A DNA stretch of 64,000 bases from Triticum aestivum. Taxonomy: Eukaryota > Streptophyta > Magnoliopsida > Poales > Poaceae. The notes under the pieces were generated by a model. That model saw only the letters and a program-made list of their open reading frames with translations, did not search any database and was not told the origin of the DNA. Location: assembly GCF_018294505.1 (NCBI RefSeq), contig NC_057809.1, positions 504,988,506-505,052,505 of the forward strand, read 5' to 3'. Both the position numbers and the translations under genes were made by a program. Below, piece by piece: positions 24,260-36,000 of this stretch; the first letter of the stretch is position 1; each line of letters opens with the position of its first letter.

Positions 24260-27200
24260 ATGGCCAAGCAAGTGTATGAGTACAATTGGGTTCCTTCTCG
24301 CGTCACAGAGGCGGAACTGGACGATTTAGTCCTGATTGGTGCTTTAGGCAGTAAGGATACAATCCATTGGAGGGCTCCTGGCAAAGAATGCCCTCCCTCA
24401 CCTCGAGAAGGAGAGGTTGTTATTTTCGTAGATCACTTAGCCCGGGGCTTTAAGCCGCCCGGTTCTAAATTTTACCGGGATGCCTTAGCCGATTTCCAGC
24501 TCCATCCACAAGATACTAGCCCCAACTCTGTTACAAATATGTGTCACTTCCAAGTGCTCTGTGAAGCGTTCTTTCAAGAGGAGCCCATAGTGGAACTGTT
24601 CAGAGACCTGTTCCATCTAAACCATCGTACTGAATTTACTAACGGCTCCAATACGGAGTTGGGTGGTGTGGCGATTCAGAAAAGGAAAGAGGTCACATAC
24701 CCTCACGCAAAACTGCATAACCACCCCAAAGAATGGAATCAGACATGATTCTACTGCAAAGACACCTCCCCTGCTGGTGAGAATCCCTTGCCTGGCTTTC
24801 GACCGGAGCGGCTCAGCAACACACACCCTTCTCCACAAAGATTGACTGCACAGGAGAGAAGTAAATATGCTCCTCAACTATCAAAGCTCAGAGCTTTTAT
24901 GGCCAACGGTTTAACAGGGGTTGATCTTGCTCGCTGTTGGATATCATGGAGCATACTGCCTCTTAGTCTGCGCTCCGGTTTGATGTGCCAGTATACTGAT
25001 CGTGTTGATGACCCACTGCGACACTCAAGACTCTAGCTCTCTGGTGAAGAAATCACAGAGGCTGTGCGTAAGATACTGAATGAACCGGAACACATCTGCG
25101 CCAGAACCGGCCTGCTTCCCTTCTGTGCCACCAACAAACCGCCAGCTGTATGACTTTGACTTTTCCCTTTACTGAATCTGTTATTGATATGTCTGGTCAT
25201 TGTTTTTAATATCAGTGTCTGCATAATCAGGGCGATGATCCGTTTTGGAGCAAAAAACTGCCGCAGGAGAAGCCAGAAAAACCAGACAAACCGGAAAGAG
25301 CAGCCCGGCAAAAGACTAGAGCTGTGAAGAAGACTGCCCATAGGAAAAGAACCACCGCCTCTTCTAATCCGGCTCCTGACGATGAGGTTGATAATCTGGA
25401 TTTTGAGGTAGAGCTTGACTCACTTGGTTTATTTTTCATGCGTCTTATTGATGATGATATTTGTCAGGATGATGTCGAAGCCAGCCACGCGGATGTTGCC
25501 GAGGTAATTATTCTCTCTTCCGATTCAGAAACCTTGCCTTCACAAAAAATCTGTCAGGCAAACCGGAAAGTTAAATTTTCTCATCCTCTTGCTTATTTGG
25601 ATCCTAAACTTCTTATGAAGACGCAATAACATGAAGCTCGCCGCACCATCCGGCACAGCGGCCAGGTAGTTACCTCCGCCGGTTTACCGAACAGTCCGGT
25701 TCGGAAACGCCATTCCGAGGTCTCTAATTTGCTTGTCAGTGCTTGTCCTAAAGCGGGCTGCTTTCGTCAACCTCTTACTCCGTATGACTCCAATTATCAG
25801 GTTACTTCCCACTCATCTTATGGCGAGTCATCGGCTACTCAGCTCCCACCGCTCAAAACGGTGTTTGGGTAAGCTATACTTATTGCAATGTTTGCAGTAC
25901 ATTGCCTTAGAACATATTCTGTATTTGATTTTGTTATCCTTCTCAGGGCCAAACCTAGGCCAAGCAAGAAGGCCCGCCTGGACAAAGCGGCCGAAGAGGA
26001 TGTCATTCTTGAAGCGGACAAAACACCCAACGCTGAAGCGGCTATTCCTGAGGATATTCCCAACGATCCACCGCAACAAGATGATGATCTTATTGCAGAA
26101 GAGAGACCCACTGACACCTCAGATCCTACCCATCAGCCTACAGGTTCCATCCGGATTGAAAGCTCCACCGGTCCAGCAAAGCCTATTGACAAGCCAACAG
26201 CTCCAGTGCAAACCGGCGGTACCAAAGATGATGAGGTTGTCATTACTGGTACTGGCCATACTGAGCCAAACAATCCTGTCGCTTTATCCAAACATTCTGC
26301 CAAGGAAGAACTTGCTGCCTTTGGTAAAGGCAAGTGGAATGCTGATCTGACGACTTACGCTGCTCTGAACGCCCAAGATATCCATTCCGGCTATCTGAAC
26401 CGGCTGTATACCAGCCGTGACTATGAAGCCGGTCTGGTTAACATGATGAAAGACAAATATGAGGTAATTTCCATATGCTCCTTCTTGCTTGTATGCTTCC
26501 ATTCCTGACTCTCCTAGCCCCCAAGGGCCGGTTTGGAATATTCTTTCAAACCGGGACTTAAATAATATAAATCTTGTTGCTTTGAAATTTGCTGATGTAG
26601 CCCCCAAGGGCCGGTTCAACTTTAGCGTAGTTAAACCGGTACTTTAAGTAATTGAAACTGCCGTATCAGAATATATATGATCAAATAGCCATTAGCCCCC
26701 AAGTGCCAAGTTGAATACTTGTATTGATCTTGAGACTTTGTAAACAATCGAAAGATGAAGAGGTAAATCGGGGGCCGCTTTAGATCAAATATGCATTAGC
26801 CCCCAAGTACTAAGCGCATAACTTGTTATGTGGTTGGTACTTGAATCCTTCTACCAGTTTGCTGAAGCATATATCTGTATGCATGCAGGCGGAGCTGAAG
26901 ACAAAAGAGAACCAAGTCATCGATCTTCAAGAAGCCCTGAAAACCCAACAAGCTGAAACCTCCAAAGCAAAAGAGGAATTGGCCAGTGCTTTAAGCGCCA
27001 TGGAACAACTTAAGGAAAACTTCAAAAAGAAACGGGCGGACTGGGCCACTGAGAAATCCGCTTTGATCAAACGAGCAGAGGATGCTGAGGCTGCACTAAA
27101 ACCAGTGGCAGATGAACTGACCAGCATAAAGCGGCACGTGCATGCCATGACTGCTGCTATCTTTGGTAAGCCAGTTTTCCTACTGAATTGGTTCTGCCTT

Positions 27201-27898
27201 CTGACAAAGTCGCCGGCTTATTAACTCTTTATGGTATTTCAGGGACACGCATTGGTCACTTGGGGTCAGATGTATGGAAGAAGCTAAAAGCCGCCTATAC
27301 ATTGGTTGAACAATTGTATACTGGTGCCCAGCGGATCATCTGTACCACCTCTCATAACAAACCGGCGCCTACTTTGATTCAAGATACTCTGATGAAACTG
27401 TCGGTGCTTCCTGCCCGGATTGAAGAGCTAAAGAAATCTGCTGCTCGAACCGGCGCAATCAATGCTTTAATCCGGGCAAAAGCCTGGGTGCCTGATTTTG
27501 ATCCTGTTGAAGCGGCTCAGGGCTATCCCAGCTTGAAGGAAGACGGATCAGAATTCGGTGAAGCGGATTTGCGAGCGATAAACTGAGAGGTGCGTCCACT
27601 ATCTTGTCAGTTGGCTGAGGAAGCAGACTTGTCTCGTTATCAAGCGCAATATGACAGTCAGAACAAGCGAATAGCTGCGCCAATCCATGAATCGGAAAAT
27701 CTGATTCCTCCAATCCGTAAGCATACTTACACTCCCGATATTGACCCGTCCTTGCTGATCCACGATGAAGCTGTTTTTCAAGCATTAATGGGAATCGACT
27801 GGACAACTGTGGATTTCCAGCCACTGGGTAGGGATACGGAGGCTGAAGCGGCGCAGGATGACCCACAACCATCAGGCCAGGCTGGTGACCAAGCTTGA
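24260..27898 (+). pseudogene. Five-exon antisense gene of the Tat element (putative gypsy-type transposon domain, PF04195-like)
   Basis: The strand is opposite to gag-pol. Predicted exons are 24260-25147, 25216-25868, 25947-26463, 26889-27165 and 27243-27898, with GT-AG introns of 68, 78, 425 and 77 bases. The exon sum is 2,991 bases, exactly 997 codons, with matching phase at every junction. Exon 1 resembles the plant 'putative gypsy type transposon' domain (GEVV-F-DHLARGF, a CEAFF motif, GLTGVDLARCW). Exons 2-3 are acidic and low in complexity. Exon 4 is about 90 residues of coiled coil. Exon 5 is a helical C-terminus. Four in-frame nonsense codons (24746, 25034, 25627, 27584) disable this copy. 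The function is unknown. Homologues in grasses are annotated only by the domain name. The splice model is inference from sequence. Confidence 0.75.
26515..26830. repeat. TAGCCCCCAAG repeats inside antisense intron 3
   Basis: The motif AGCCCCCAAG occurs at 26516, 26599, 26694 and 26798, spaced 83-104 bases apart, each followed by related sequence. On the sense strand of the retrotransposon these are G-rich, purine-tract-like runs. Confidence 0.7.
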
Positions 27899-28528
27899 AC
27901 CGGACGCCGGTTTAAAACTGCCTCATCTTTGCGAAAAACAATTATATTATTATGGGCACCATGTTGCCTTGTAATAGGCTAACTGATACCTTTGATGTTG
28001 ATATGCCTTCGTGCATAATTTGTTCTTCCTGTGGCAATGAACTTTCCAAAACACTTTCTGAAATGAAAAATTCGTCAAGTGCCACCGCGGTTGTACCGTC
28101 AGGCGGCAATATGATGTCTGCATATATGAAATCAAAACAAAATTTTAAGTATGACCAAATTTTGAGATACATAATACCTGCCGTCATTGAGCGTGAAGTT
28201 GGCTTGGCCAATCTTGAAGCGGAGTTTTGCAAACCCATACTGTTGGAGGAGATAACAGCTCCTGTATATATATATATATGATGCTGGTTTACCATGTAAA
28301 CCGTGCCGGGTTACGATAAATACCGTGTTACTCCATAAGAGGATGTTAACAACGCGGATTAAACCGATCAAATAGCCTCCGGATTGACGTGAACCGTGTT
28401 CCGTCAATTGAATTTTTTTTGTCGGTTTAAGAAACACAAAAAAAAGCAAAAAAAAACCTTCAAAGAAAAGTATGAAGCAAAAGCAACGAAAAAAACGTTT
28501 GCCAAAAAAGACTTATTTAAGCTGATCA
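27899..28528. other. Tat 3' non-coding segment
   Basis: It lies between the antisense gene and the tandem repeat. It holds a short (TA)n run at about 28265-28278 and A-rich stretches at 28430-28500. A 109-codon open frame (27952-28281, plus) has no recognisable similarity and is not called a gene. Confidence 0.5.
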
Positions 28529-28805
28529 AATGGCGTAACCATGGCCAAACACAACCAAGCTCCCGTTAGGTGTAACTATGGTTCTAGTTAGCCAGGTCCC
28601 CAAGTGATTCTTGTGGCATTTTATGCCGACCAAATGGCGTGATCATGGTTCGGGTTCGACCAAGCCCCCAAGTGATTCTGTGGCCTTAGGCCGATCAAGA
28701 GGCATGATTGGTTCAGACATGACCAAGTCCCCAAGTGATCTGGTGGCTTTCTCCTATCAAGAGACATGGTATTGGTTCGGACATGACCAATCCTCCAAGT
28801 GATAT
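28529..28805. repeat. Tandem minisatellite, unit about 62-65 bp
   Basis: Roughly four diverged units lie here, each with AA(A/G)(T/A)GGC-TG near the start and CCCCAAGTGAT in the middle. The first unit is expanded. The core motif is shared with the repeats in antisense intron 3. Confidence 0.75.
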
Positions 28806-29012
28806 AACACGATGCTTTTAGCAAAGCGAACTCAAGGGGTAAACCGGAGGCCGCTTTAGAGCAAATCCGTGTAACCTCACATGATGTAAAAGAACAGATA
28901 CCCCGCTTTAGCTGAGGTTCCGGTTTATTTTACTTAATCATAATATATACATTGTATGTACATAAGTATAGCCAATGGCTCAGGTATAGTAAGGCCGAAG
29001 ATGAGCTATATT

Positions 29013-32000
29013 TCATGGCCTTCTAGTCTCCTCTTCTGATGTACGTGAGTCCTTATGCTCTCGAATATCGATCAGATAGTACGACCCGTTGTGCAGATTC
29101 TTGCTGACCACGAAAGGCCCCTCCCAAGGTGGGGATAGCTTATGCATATCAGTCTGATCTTGGATGAGCCAAAGCACCAAATCTCCTTCCTGGAAGGCTC
29201 TGGTTCTGACTCGGCGACTGTGATAATGATGAAGATCCTGCTGGTAAATCACCGACCGAGCGGCTGCGATGTCACGCTCTTCATCCAACCGGTCCAAAGC
29301 ATCTTGTCGTGCTGTCTCGTTGTCCGCTTCAACATAAGCCGTGACACGAGGTGAGTCATGACGGATATCGCTGGGGAGAACCGCCTCCGCTCCATAAACC
29401 ATGAAGGACGGTGTGTATCCTGTTGATCTGTTGGGTGTTGTATTGATGCTCCATAACACAGATGGTAATTCTTCTACCCAACAACCCGGCGTTCTCTGCA
29501 AAGGAACCATGAGCCGGGGCTTGATGCCTCTCAAGATCTCTTGATTAGCTCTTTCTGCTTGACCATTGGACTATGGATGTGCCACTGATGAAACGTCTAG
29601 CCGGATGTGCTCCCGTTCGCAGAACTCCTTCATAGCACCTTTGGATAAATTGGTACCATTATCTGTGATAATACTGTGCGGAAAGCCAAACCGGAAAATC
29701 AGCTTTTTGATGAACTGAACCGTCGTGGCCGCATCACACTTGCTAACAGGTTCTGCCTCCACCCACTTTGTAAACTTGTCCACCGCCACCAGGAGGTGGG
29801 TCTTCTTATCTTTGGACCTTTTGAAAGGCCCAACCATATCTAGCACCCAAGTCGCAAACGGCCAAGTAATTAGAATCATCCTCAATTCTTGAGCCGGTAC
29901 ATGAGCACGTCTTGAAAACCTTTGGCAACCATCACATCATCTGACCAGATCCTTCGCATCAGCATGAGCAGTTAACCAATAGAAACCATGGCGAAATGCT
30001 TTAGCCACCAGAGATTTTGAACCGGCGTGGTGACCACAATCTCCTTCGTGGATCTCCCGCAATATTTCATGGCCTTCTTCAGGAGACACGCAACGTTGAA
30101 AAGCTCCTGATACACTGCAATGATGCAACTCACCGTTGATGACAGCCATGGACTTGGATCGCCGGATTATCTGCCGGGCCAGAATCTCATCTTCTGGCAA
30201 CTCGCCCCAGTTCTTGTACGCCAGATAAGGAAGCGTCCAATCCGGAATAACATGAAGAACTGCCACCAATTGAGCCTCCGGATCAGGAATGGCCAAATCC
30301 TCTTCACCAGGGATCTTCACCGACGGGTTGTGCAGCACATCCAGAAAAACATTGGGTGGGACCGGTTTGCACTGAGATCCCAATCGGCTTAAAGCATCTG
30401 CCGCTTCATTTTTCCGCCGGTCCACGTGGTCCACCTGATAGCCTCTGAAATAACCTGCAACAATATCCACCTCACGACGATATGCTGCCATGAGTGGGTC
30501 CTTGGAGTCCCAAGTGCCAGACACTTGCTGAGCCACAAGGTCCGAATCACCGAAGCACTTAACTCGACTTAGATTCATCTCCTTAGCCATCCGAAGACCA
30601 TGGAGCAAGGCTTCATACTCAGCTGCATTGTTAGTACAAGGGAACATTAAAGGGAGAACATAACAAAACTTATCACCTCGTGGGGAAGTTAATACGACTC
30701 CAGCCCCCGAGCCTTCCAACTGCCTGGATCCGTCAAAATGGATGGTCCAATACGTATGATCCGGCTTTTCTTCAGGTGCTTGCATTTCCGTCCAATCATT
30801 GATGAAATCAACAAGTGCTTGAGACTTAATCGCTGTCCGAGGCACATATTTCAAACCGTACGGCCCCAGCTCTATAGCCCACTTTGCAATCCGGCCAGTT
30901 GCTTCCCGGTTCTAAATGATATCTCCCAAAGGAGCAGAACTGACCATCGTAATTGGGTGCCCTTGGAAGTATAGCTTAAGCTTCCGGCTTGCCATAAAAA
31001 CTCCATACACCAGCTTTTGCCAATGCAGATACCTTTGCTTGGACTCAATGAGTACCTCGCTGATATAATAGACCGGGCGTTGAACCGGATGCTCCTTACC
31101 TGCCTCCTTTCGTTCCACCACAACAGCTACGCTGACCGCACGAGCATTAGCAGCAACATATAGCAGTAACGGCTCCTTGTCAATGGGAGTGGCGAGCACA
31201 GGCGGATTGGCCAATTGCCGCTTTAAGTCCTCAAATGCTTCATCAGCAGCAGAACTCTAGACAAACTGATCCGTCTTCTTCAACATCTGATACAAAGGGA
31301 TCGCCTTCTCACCAAGGCGGCTGATAAACCGGCTTAACGTGGCAATCTGGCCTGCCAGGCGTTGAACATCATTGATACACTTCGATTTAGCCAGGGAGGT
31401 GATGGCTGTGATCTTCTCCGGATTAGCCTCAATTCCCCTGTTGGACACCAGAAAACCCAAGCCCGCCGGTACACCAAAGACACACTTGTCTGGATTAAGC
31501 ATCATCTTGTACGTCCTTAGGTTATCAAAGGTTTTCTTCAAATCATCAACTAGAGTCTCCTTCTCCCTGGATTTAACCACGATATCATCCACGTAAGCAT
31601 GTACATTACGGCCAATCTGCTTGTGAAGACAATTTTGTACACACCGTTGATAAGTTGCCTGGGCACTTTTGAGCCCAAAGGGCATAGACACATAGCAGAA
31701 GGCTCCAAAGGGAGTTATGAATGCCGTCTTCTCCTGGTCCTTAACTGCCATTTTGATCTGATGATAGCCAGAATATGCATCCAAAAAACTTAAATGCTCA
31801 CAACCCGCCGTAGCATCAATGATTTGATCAATACGGGGGAGGGCAAAAGGATCTGCTGGACAAGCTTTATTAAGATTTGTGTAATCCACACACATACGCC
31901 AGGTGCCGTTTTTCTTAAGGACTAGCACCGGATTGGCAAGCCACTCAGGGTGAAAAACTTCAACAATAAAACCAGCCGCTAAGAGCCTGGCTACCTCTTC

Positions 32001-35000
32001 TCCAATCGCCTTGCGTCTTTCTTCGTTAAACCTGTGGATGAACTGTTTCACCGGTTTGTATTTAGGATCCACATTAAGTGTGTGCTCAGCGAGTTGCCTC
32101 GATACACCTGGCATGTCAGAGGGCTTCCATGCAAAAATGTCCCGATTCTCACAGATGAACTCGATGAGCGCGTTTTCCTATTTCGGATCCAAGTTGGCAC
32201 TAATGCCGAACTGCTTGGACGAATCGCCAGGTACGAAGTCAACAAGCTTAGTTTCTGCTGCCGATTTGAACTTCAGGGCCGGATCATGCTCCGTAGTTGG
32301 CTTCTTCAATGGAGTCATGTCCGCCGGATCAACATTGTCCTTATAGTACTTCAACTCCTCGGTGGCACAAACCGACTCTGCATAAGCCGCATCTCCTTCC
32401 TCGCATTCCAAAGCGATTTTGCGGCTTCCGTGAACCGTTATTGTCCCCTTGTGACCTGGCATCTTGAGCTGCAAATACACATAATAGGGCCGAGCCATAA
32501 ACTTGGCGTATGCCGGACGCCCAAACAGGGCATGATATGGACTTTGGATTTTCACCACTTCAAACGTTAATGTCTCCGACCTGGAATCATGATCATCCCC
32601 AAAGGCCACTTCAAGAGCTATCTTACCAACGGGATATGCTGATCTGCCAGGCACTACACCGTGGAATACTATATTGGACGGTTTGAGATTCTTATCTGTA
32701 AGTCCCATACGATGGAAGGTCTCATAGTATAGGATGTTAATGCTGCTCCCTCCATCCATGAGCACCTTGGTGAACTTATAACCTCCCACCTGAGGCGCCA
32801 CCACCAGAGCCAACTGACCCGGATTATCGACCTGGAGTGGGTGATCCTCTCTGCTCCATATGATTGGTTGTTCAGACCAACGTAGATAGCGGGGTGTGGC
32901 CGGTTCAACAGAGTTGACCGCCCGCCTCTGAACCTTCCGGTCTCGCTTGTCCAAGCTAGTGGTAAAGACATGGTACTGCCCATTACTCAACTGCTTTGGG
33001 TTGCTTTGGTAACCTGACTGTTGCTGCTGTTGGTTGTAACCATCCTGGTTGTTCTGACTATTTTGACCATTATGTCCGCCTGGATTACCATTAAATCCTG
33101 AACCGGAACTTCCTCCACCGTAACCCGGCCTGGACCCTGAGCCACCGCCAGATCCGTGATCATACCGGAAATTATTAGAATTTTTGAACTCCTGCATAAT
33201 AAAGCAATCCTTCCAAAGGTGGTTTGCTGGCTCCTCCTTCGTCCCATGTCTTGGACAGGGCTGGCTTAGCAGATAGTTCAGGCGGTTTGGGTTGGGGTTG
33301 GGCGCTCCACTACGATCTTTCGGCCTACCCTTGCGTCGCTGGCCATTGTCCTGTACGTTGGTATTAGCCACAAAATCCATGTTGCCATCCGCTTTACGCT
33401 TGCTTCCGCCGCCATTGCCTACCCAGTGATGCTGCTGACCTTTGGAGCTGCTGTTCTTCTTCCCCTTCCCTGTCTTGTCATCATCAGATTCGGGATCCTT
33501 GGTACTATCAGAATCAACATATTTTACCAAAGCGGCCATGAGGGTCCCCATGTCGGTGCAATGACGCTTCATCCGTCCCAATTTCAACTTCAGGGGCCCA
33601 AACCGGCAGTTGCCTTCTAGGGTTAATACTGCGGTGTCAGCGTTGATGCGGTCTGAGGAGTGCAACACTTGTGAAACCCAGCGCACCCAATGAGTCGTTG
33701 ACTCTCCTTCCTCCTGGACGCATGCAGCTAAGTCCACTATCGACATAGGCTGTTTACAGGTATCCTTAAAATTGTTGATAAACCAGGCTCGTAATTGGGC
33801 CCATGAACTGATAGAATTAGCGGGCAAGCTTTTTAACCAAGTATGGGCCGTTCCTTCAAGCATCATGGTGAAGTATTTCGCACACGCCGTGTCATCCACA
33901 TCAAGCATCTCCATGGCCATCTCATAGCTCTCTACCCATGTCTCTGGTGGTTGATCCGCCGTATAATTTGGTACCTTGCGTGGGCCTTTGAAATCCTTGG
34001 GCAAGCGCACGTTGCGTAAAGCGGGGACGAGGCAAGGCACCCCCAAAGAACTAGAAGTAACACCGGGTTCGATCGAAATGGTTGGACAAACCGGCGTGAG
34101 CTGCCGAGCCTGATGCTGTGCTGCTAACTCGGCCTCCCTACGCGCTCGGGCCCGGTTCACCACTTCCTGAGCGTCATCAGCACCACCCGTTGGGTTGTTG
34201 TCCCGGGGTGCCCCACGTCGTTCATTACTCGACACTGCCGGTTCATCCATATGTCTGCTATAGCTCCGGCTTGGACGAGCGGTCGAGTGGATTCAGTCGC
34301 GGCTGTACGAGTATGCTTCCTGTTGGGCCAAAGCGGTCCTCAGAAGTTCCTTGACCCGCCGTGTCTCTACTGCCTGTGGCGAGTCACCTTCAATTGGAAT
34401 GGCCTCCAGCCGTGCAGCAGCGACAACAAGATTGTCCATTGGGCTGGAGTAGTGACCCGGGGGTGTTAAAGCAGCCTGAGGTACAACGGTGTTTTGATGA
34501 GGCGGGTCGATCTGACGAGGCTGAACCGGTGCACCGGTCCCAGGGGCTTCTACCCGGTTCCCCTCCAACGGATTGCCGGCTCTTGGCCCTGGAGTGTTGA
34601 AAAGGTCTCTGGCCTCGAAAATCGGAGTTAAGCGGGACCGGTGCTTCCTCCTCATGACTTCATGTGATGTGCTCTGGTCTAACATAAGCCTGTAGGCCTG
34701 TGCGTCTAAAGCAGCCCGCTCTGCGGCCATCCTGGTGTTCTCAGCCGCCAGATCCGCCTTGGCCTGGGTGATCTGTTCCTTTACCTTTGCAATCTCCATA
34801 TTGTGAACGTCCTGATCTGGCGGATTAACTTCCGCCATAAGCACAGCCAACGCATCAAATAGCTCTGATAGAACCTGAGCCGGCGGGCGCACAAGGCCTC
34901 CTGCCCCGGCGGCCATTGCTGCTGCTGAACCGGAAATCGCTGCCGCAGCTGTCGAAGAATGAAGCGCTGCTTGTGTTCCGGCCATGAATACTCCAACCCG

Positions 35001-35470
35001 GTTGGGCAGATCAGAAGGGTCCGGAATACTGTCACCATCGGAATAGCTCCCAATCTGTCCATCTTGTAGCTGATAAAGAGATTCAGTTTCTCCGGTCGAA
35101 GATTCGTCACCGGAACAGACGCCCCGCGAAATCCCGATCCATCCTCATGACTTCCTCCATGGATGACTCCCACGAAGGCACGCTTCATGGCCGGTTTAAC
35201 CCGGGCGGATTGCGCACGCTGAGCCGTCTCGACGAGGTCGGTGCAGATGTCCGGCTCAGGGCCCGGTTCACCGATCTTCCCAATGAAAACGTGAATGCTA
35301 CCAAAGGGGACCCGGTACCCGTACTCAACTGAGCCGGCCTCGGGGCCCCAGCCTGCATCGTCGATGTAGAGCCCGCCGCGACGACTCTTAGTCATCCGGC
35401 CTACAGCATAGCCCTCGAGTCCTTCAAAGCGGCCCTCCAAGAACCGGAAACCATCGTGCGATAGCCCCAT
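29013..35470 (-). pseudogene. Tat gag-pol polyprotein, interrupted by nonsense codons
   Basis: From 34985 to 29013 there is one continuous frame broken only by stops ending at 34293, 32178, 31257, 30912, 29937 and 29571. Order: gag (34985-33000), which includes a capsid-like retrotransposon gag domain; aspartic protease with DGGSS (about 32740); reverse transcriptase with YVDD (about 31580); RNase H; a second archaeal-type RNase H (about 30750-30400); integrase with zinc-binding HHCC region (the last part past a stop) and the catalytic domain to about 29400; and a C-terminal GDLVLW region. An N-terminal stretch (35470 to about 35100) is in another frame and joins through one frameshift. The protein would have formed particles and copied and integrated the element. 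Confidence 0.92.
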
Positions 35471-35482
35471 GGTGGGCGCCAA
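35466..35482 (-). other. Tat primer-binding site, overlapping the first ATG
   Basis: Reading the minus strand, the LTR is followed by GT and then TGGCGCCCACCATGGGG. A TGG start complementary to a tRNA CCA end is normal. The ATG of the first gag-frame segment (35470) lies inside this site, 14 bases from the LTR. Confidence 0.6.
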
Positions 35483-35483
35483 C

Positions 35484-35995
35484 TGTCGTGGTTTTGTCAT
35501 GGCAGATGTCCTAGAGAAAGGACTTAGTCGTGAAGCCATCACTACGGGTTAGCTTGAAGGGGTTAAAGCGGACACAAGGACGCAAGAGAGTTTATACTAG
35601 TTCGGCCCCTTCAATGAAGGTAAAAGCCTACTTCTAGTTGTGATGGAATTGATGGGTGTTTCGATGACTAGGGAGCGAATAAGCTTCGCCTATGTCTCGA
35701 GTCGTTGTTTGTCATCCTTGAACCGCCGCCGGGTCGTCCCCTTATATACATAGGTGACGCCTGCCGGTTCAGAGAGTCCCAACACCGGTTTATACTCGTA
35801 TCCGGGTTGGTCTCTCCTTGTTCCTAACTCATATTACAAGTATGTGCACAAAGCTGATGTACGGCTACAGGTTGTAAACCGACTACGGGCCCTGGGCCTT
35901 TATCTGCCTCTTTGGGCTTTAACACCTTTGAACTACTGATGGAGTTAATCCGGCCCAGGTAGGCCGGTTTATGCCCAGTAGTAATATCCCCAACA
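35484..35995 (-). repeat. Tat element 5' LTR (512 bp)
   Basis: Same length as the copy at 22805-23316. The ten mismatches are spread evenly, mostly transitions, with no sign of conversion. The minus-strand TATA (TATATAAGG, about 35740-35750) would start the genomic RNA. Confidence 0.95.
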
Positions 35996-36000
35996 CAATC

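Larger units (their letters stand above)
22805..35995 (-). mobile_element. Complete Ty3/gypsy Tat-lineage retrotransposon (13,191 bp)
   Basis: It has two 512-bp LTRs, and gag-pol runs on the minus strand. A second, archaeal-type RNase H after the usual one and an extra gene on the opposite strand at the 3' end are marks of the Tat lineage. LTR mismatches by eye are 10 in 512 (about 2%), or roughly 0.75 million years at 1.3e-8 per site per year. All reading frames are kept over most of their length, but gag-pol and the antisense gene are interrupted by nonsense codons. The element is dead but young. Order along the plus strand: 3' LTR, antisense gene, tandem repeats, pol, gag, 5' LTR. Confidence 0.93.

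Noticed and set aside
27952..28281. 109-codon open frame after the antisense gene
   Set aside because: No similarity or promoter, and it ends in a TA repeat.
28529..28805. CRISPR-like array
   Set aside because: The repeats are diverged tandem units without unique spacers, and this is plant nuclear DNA.
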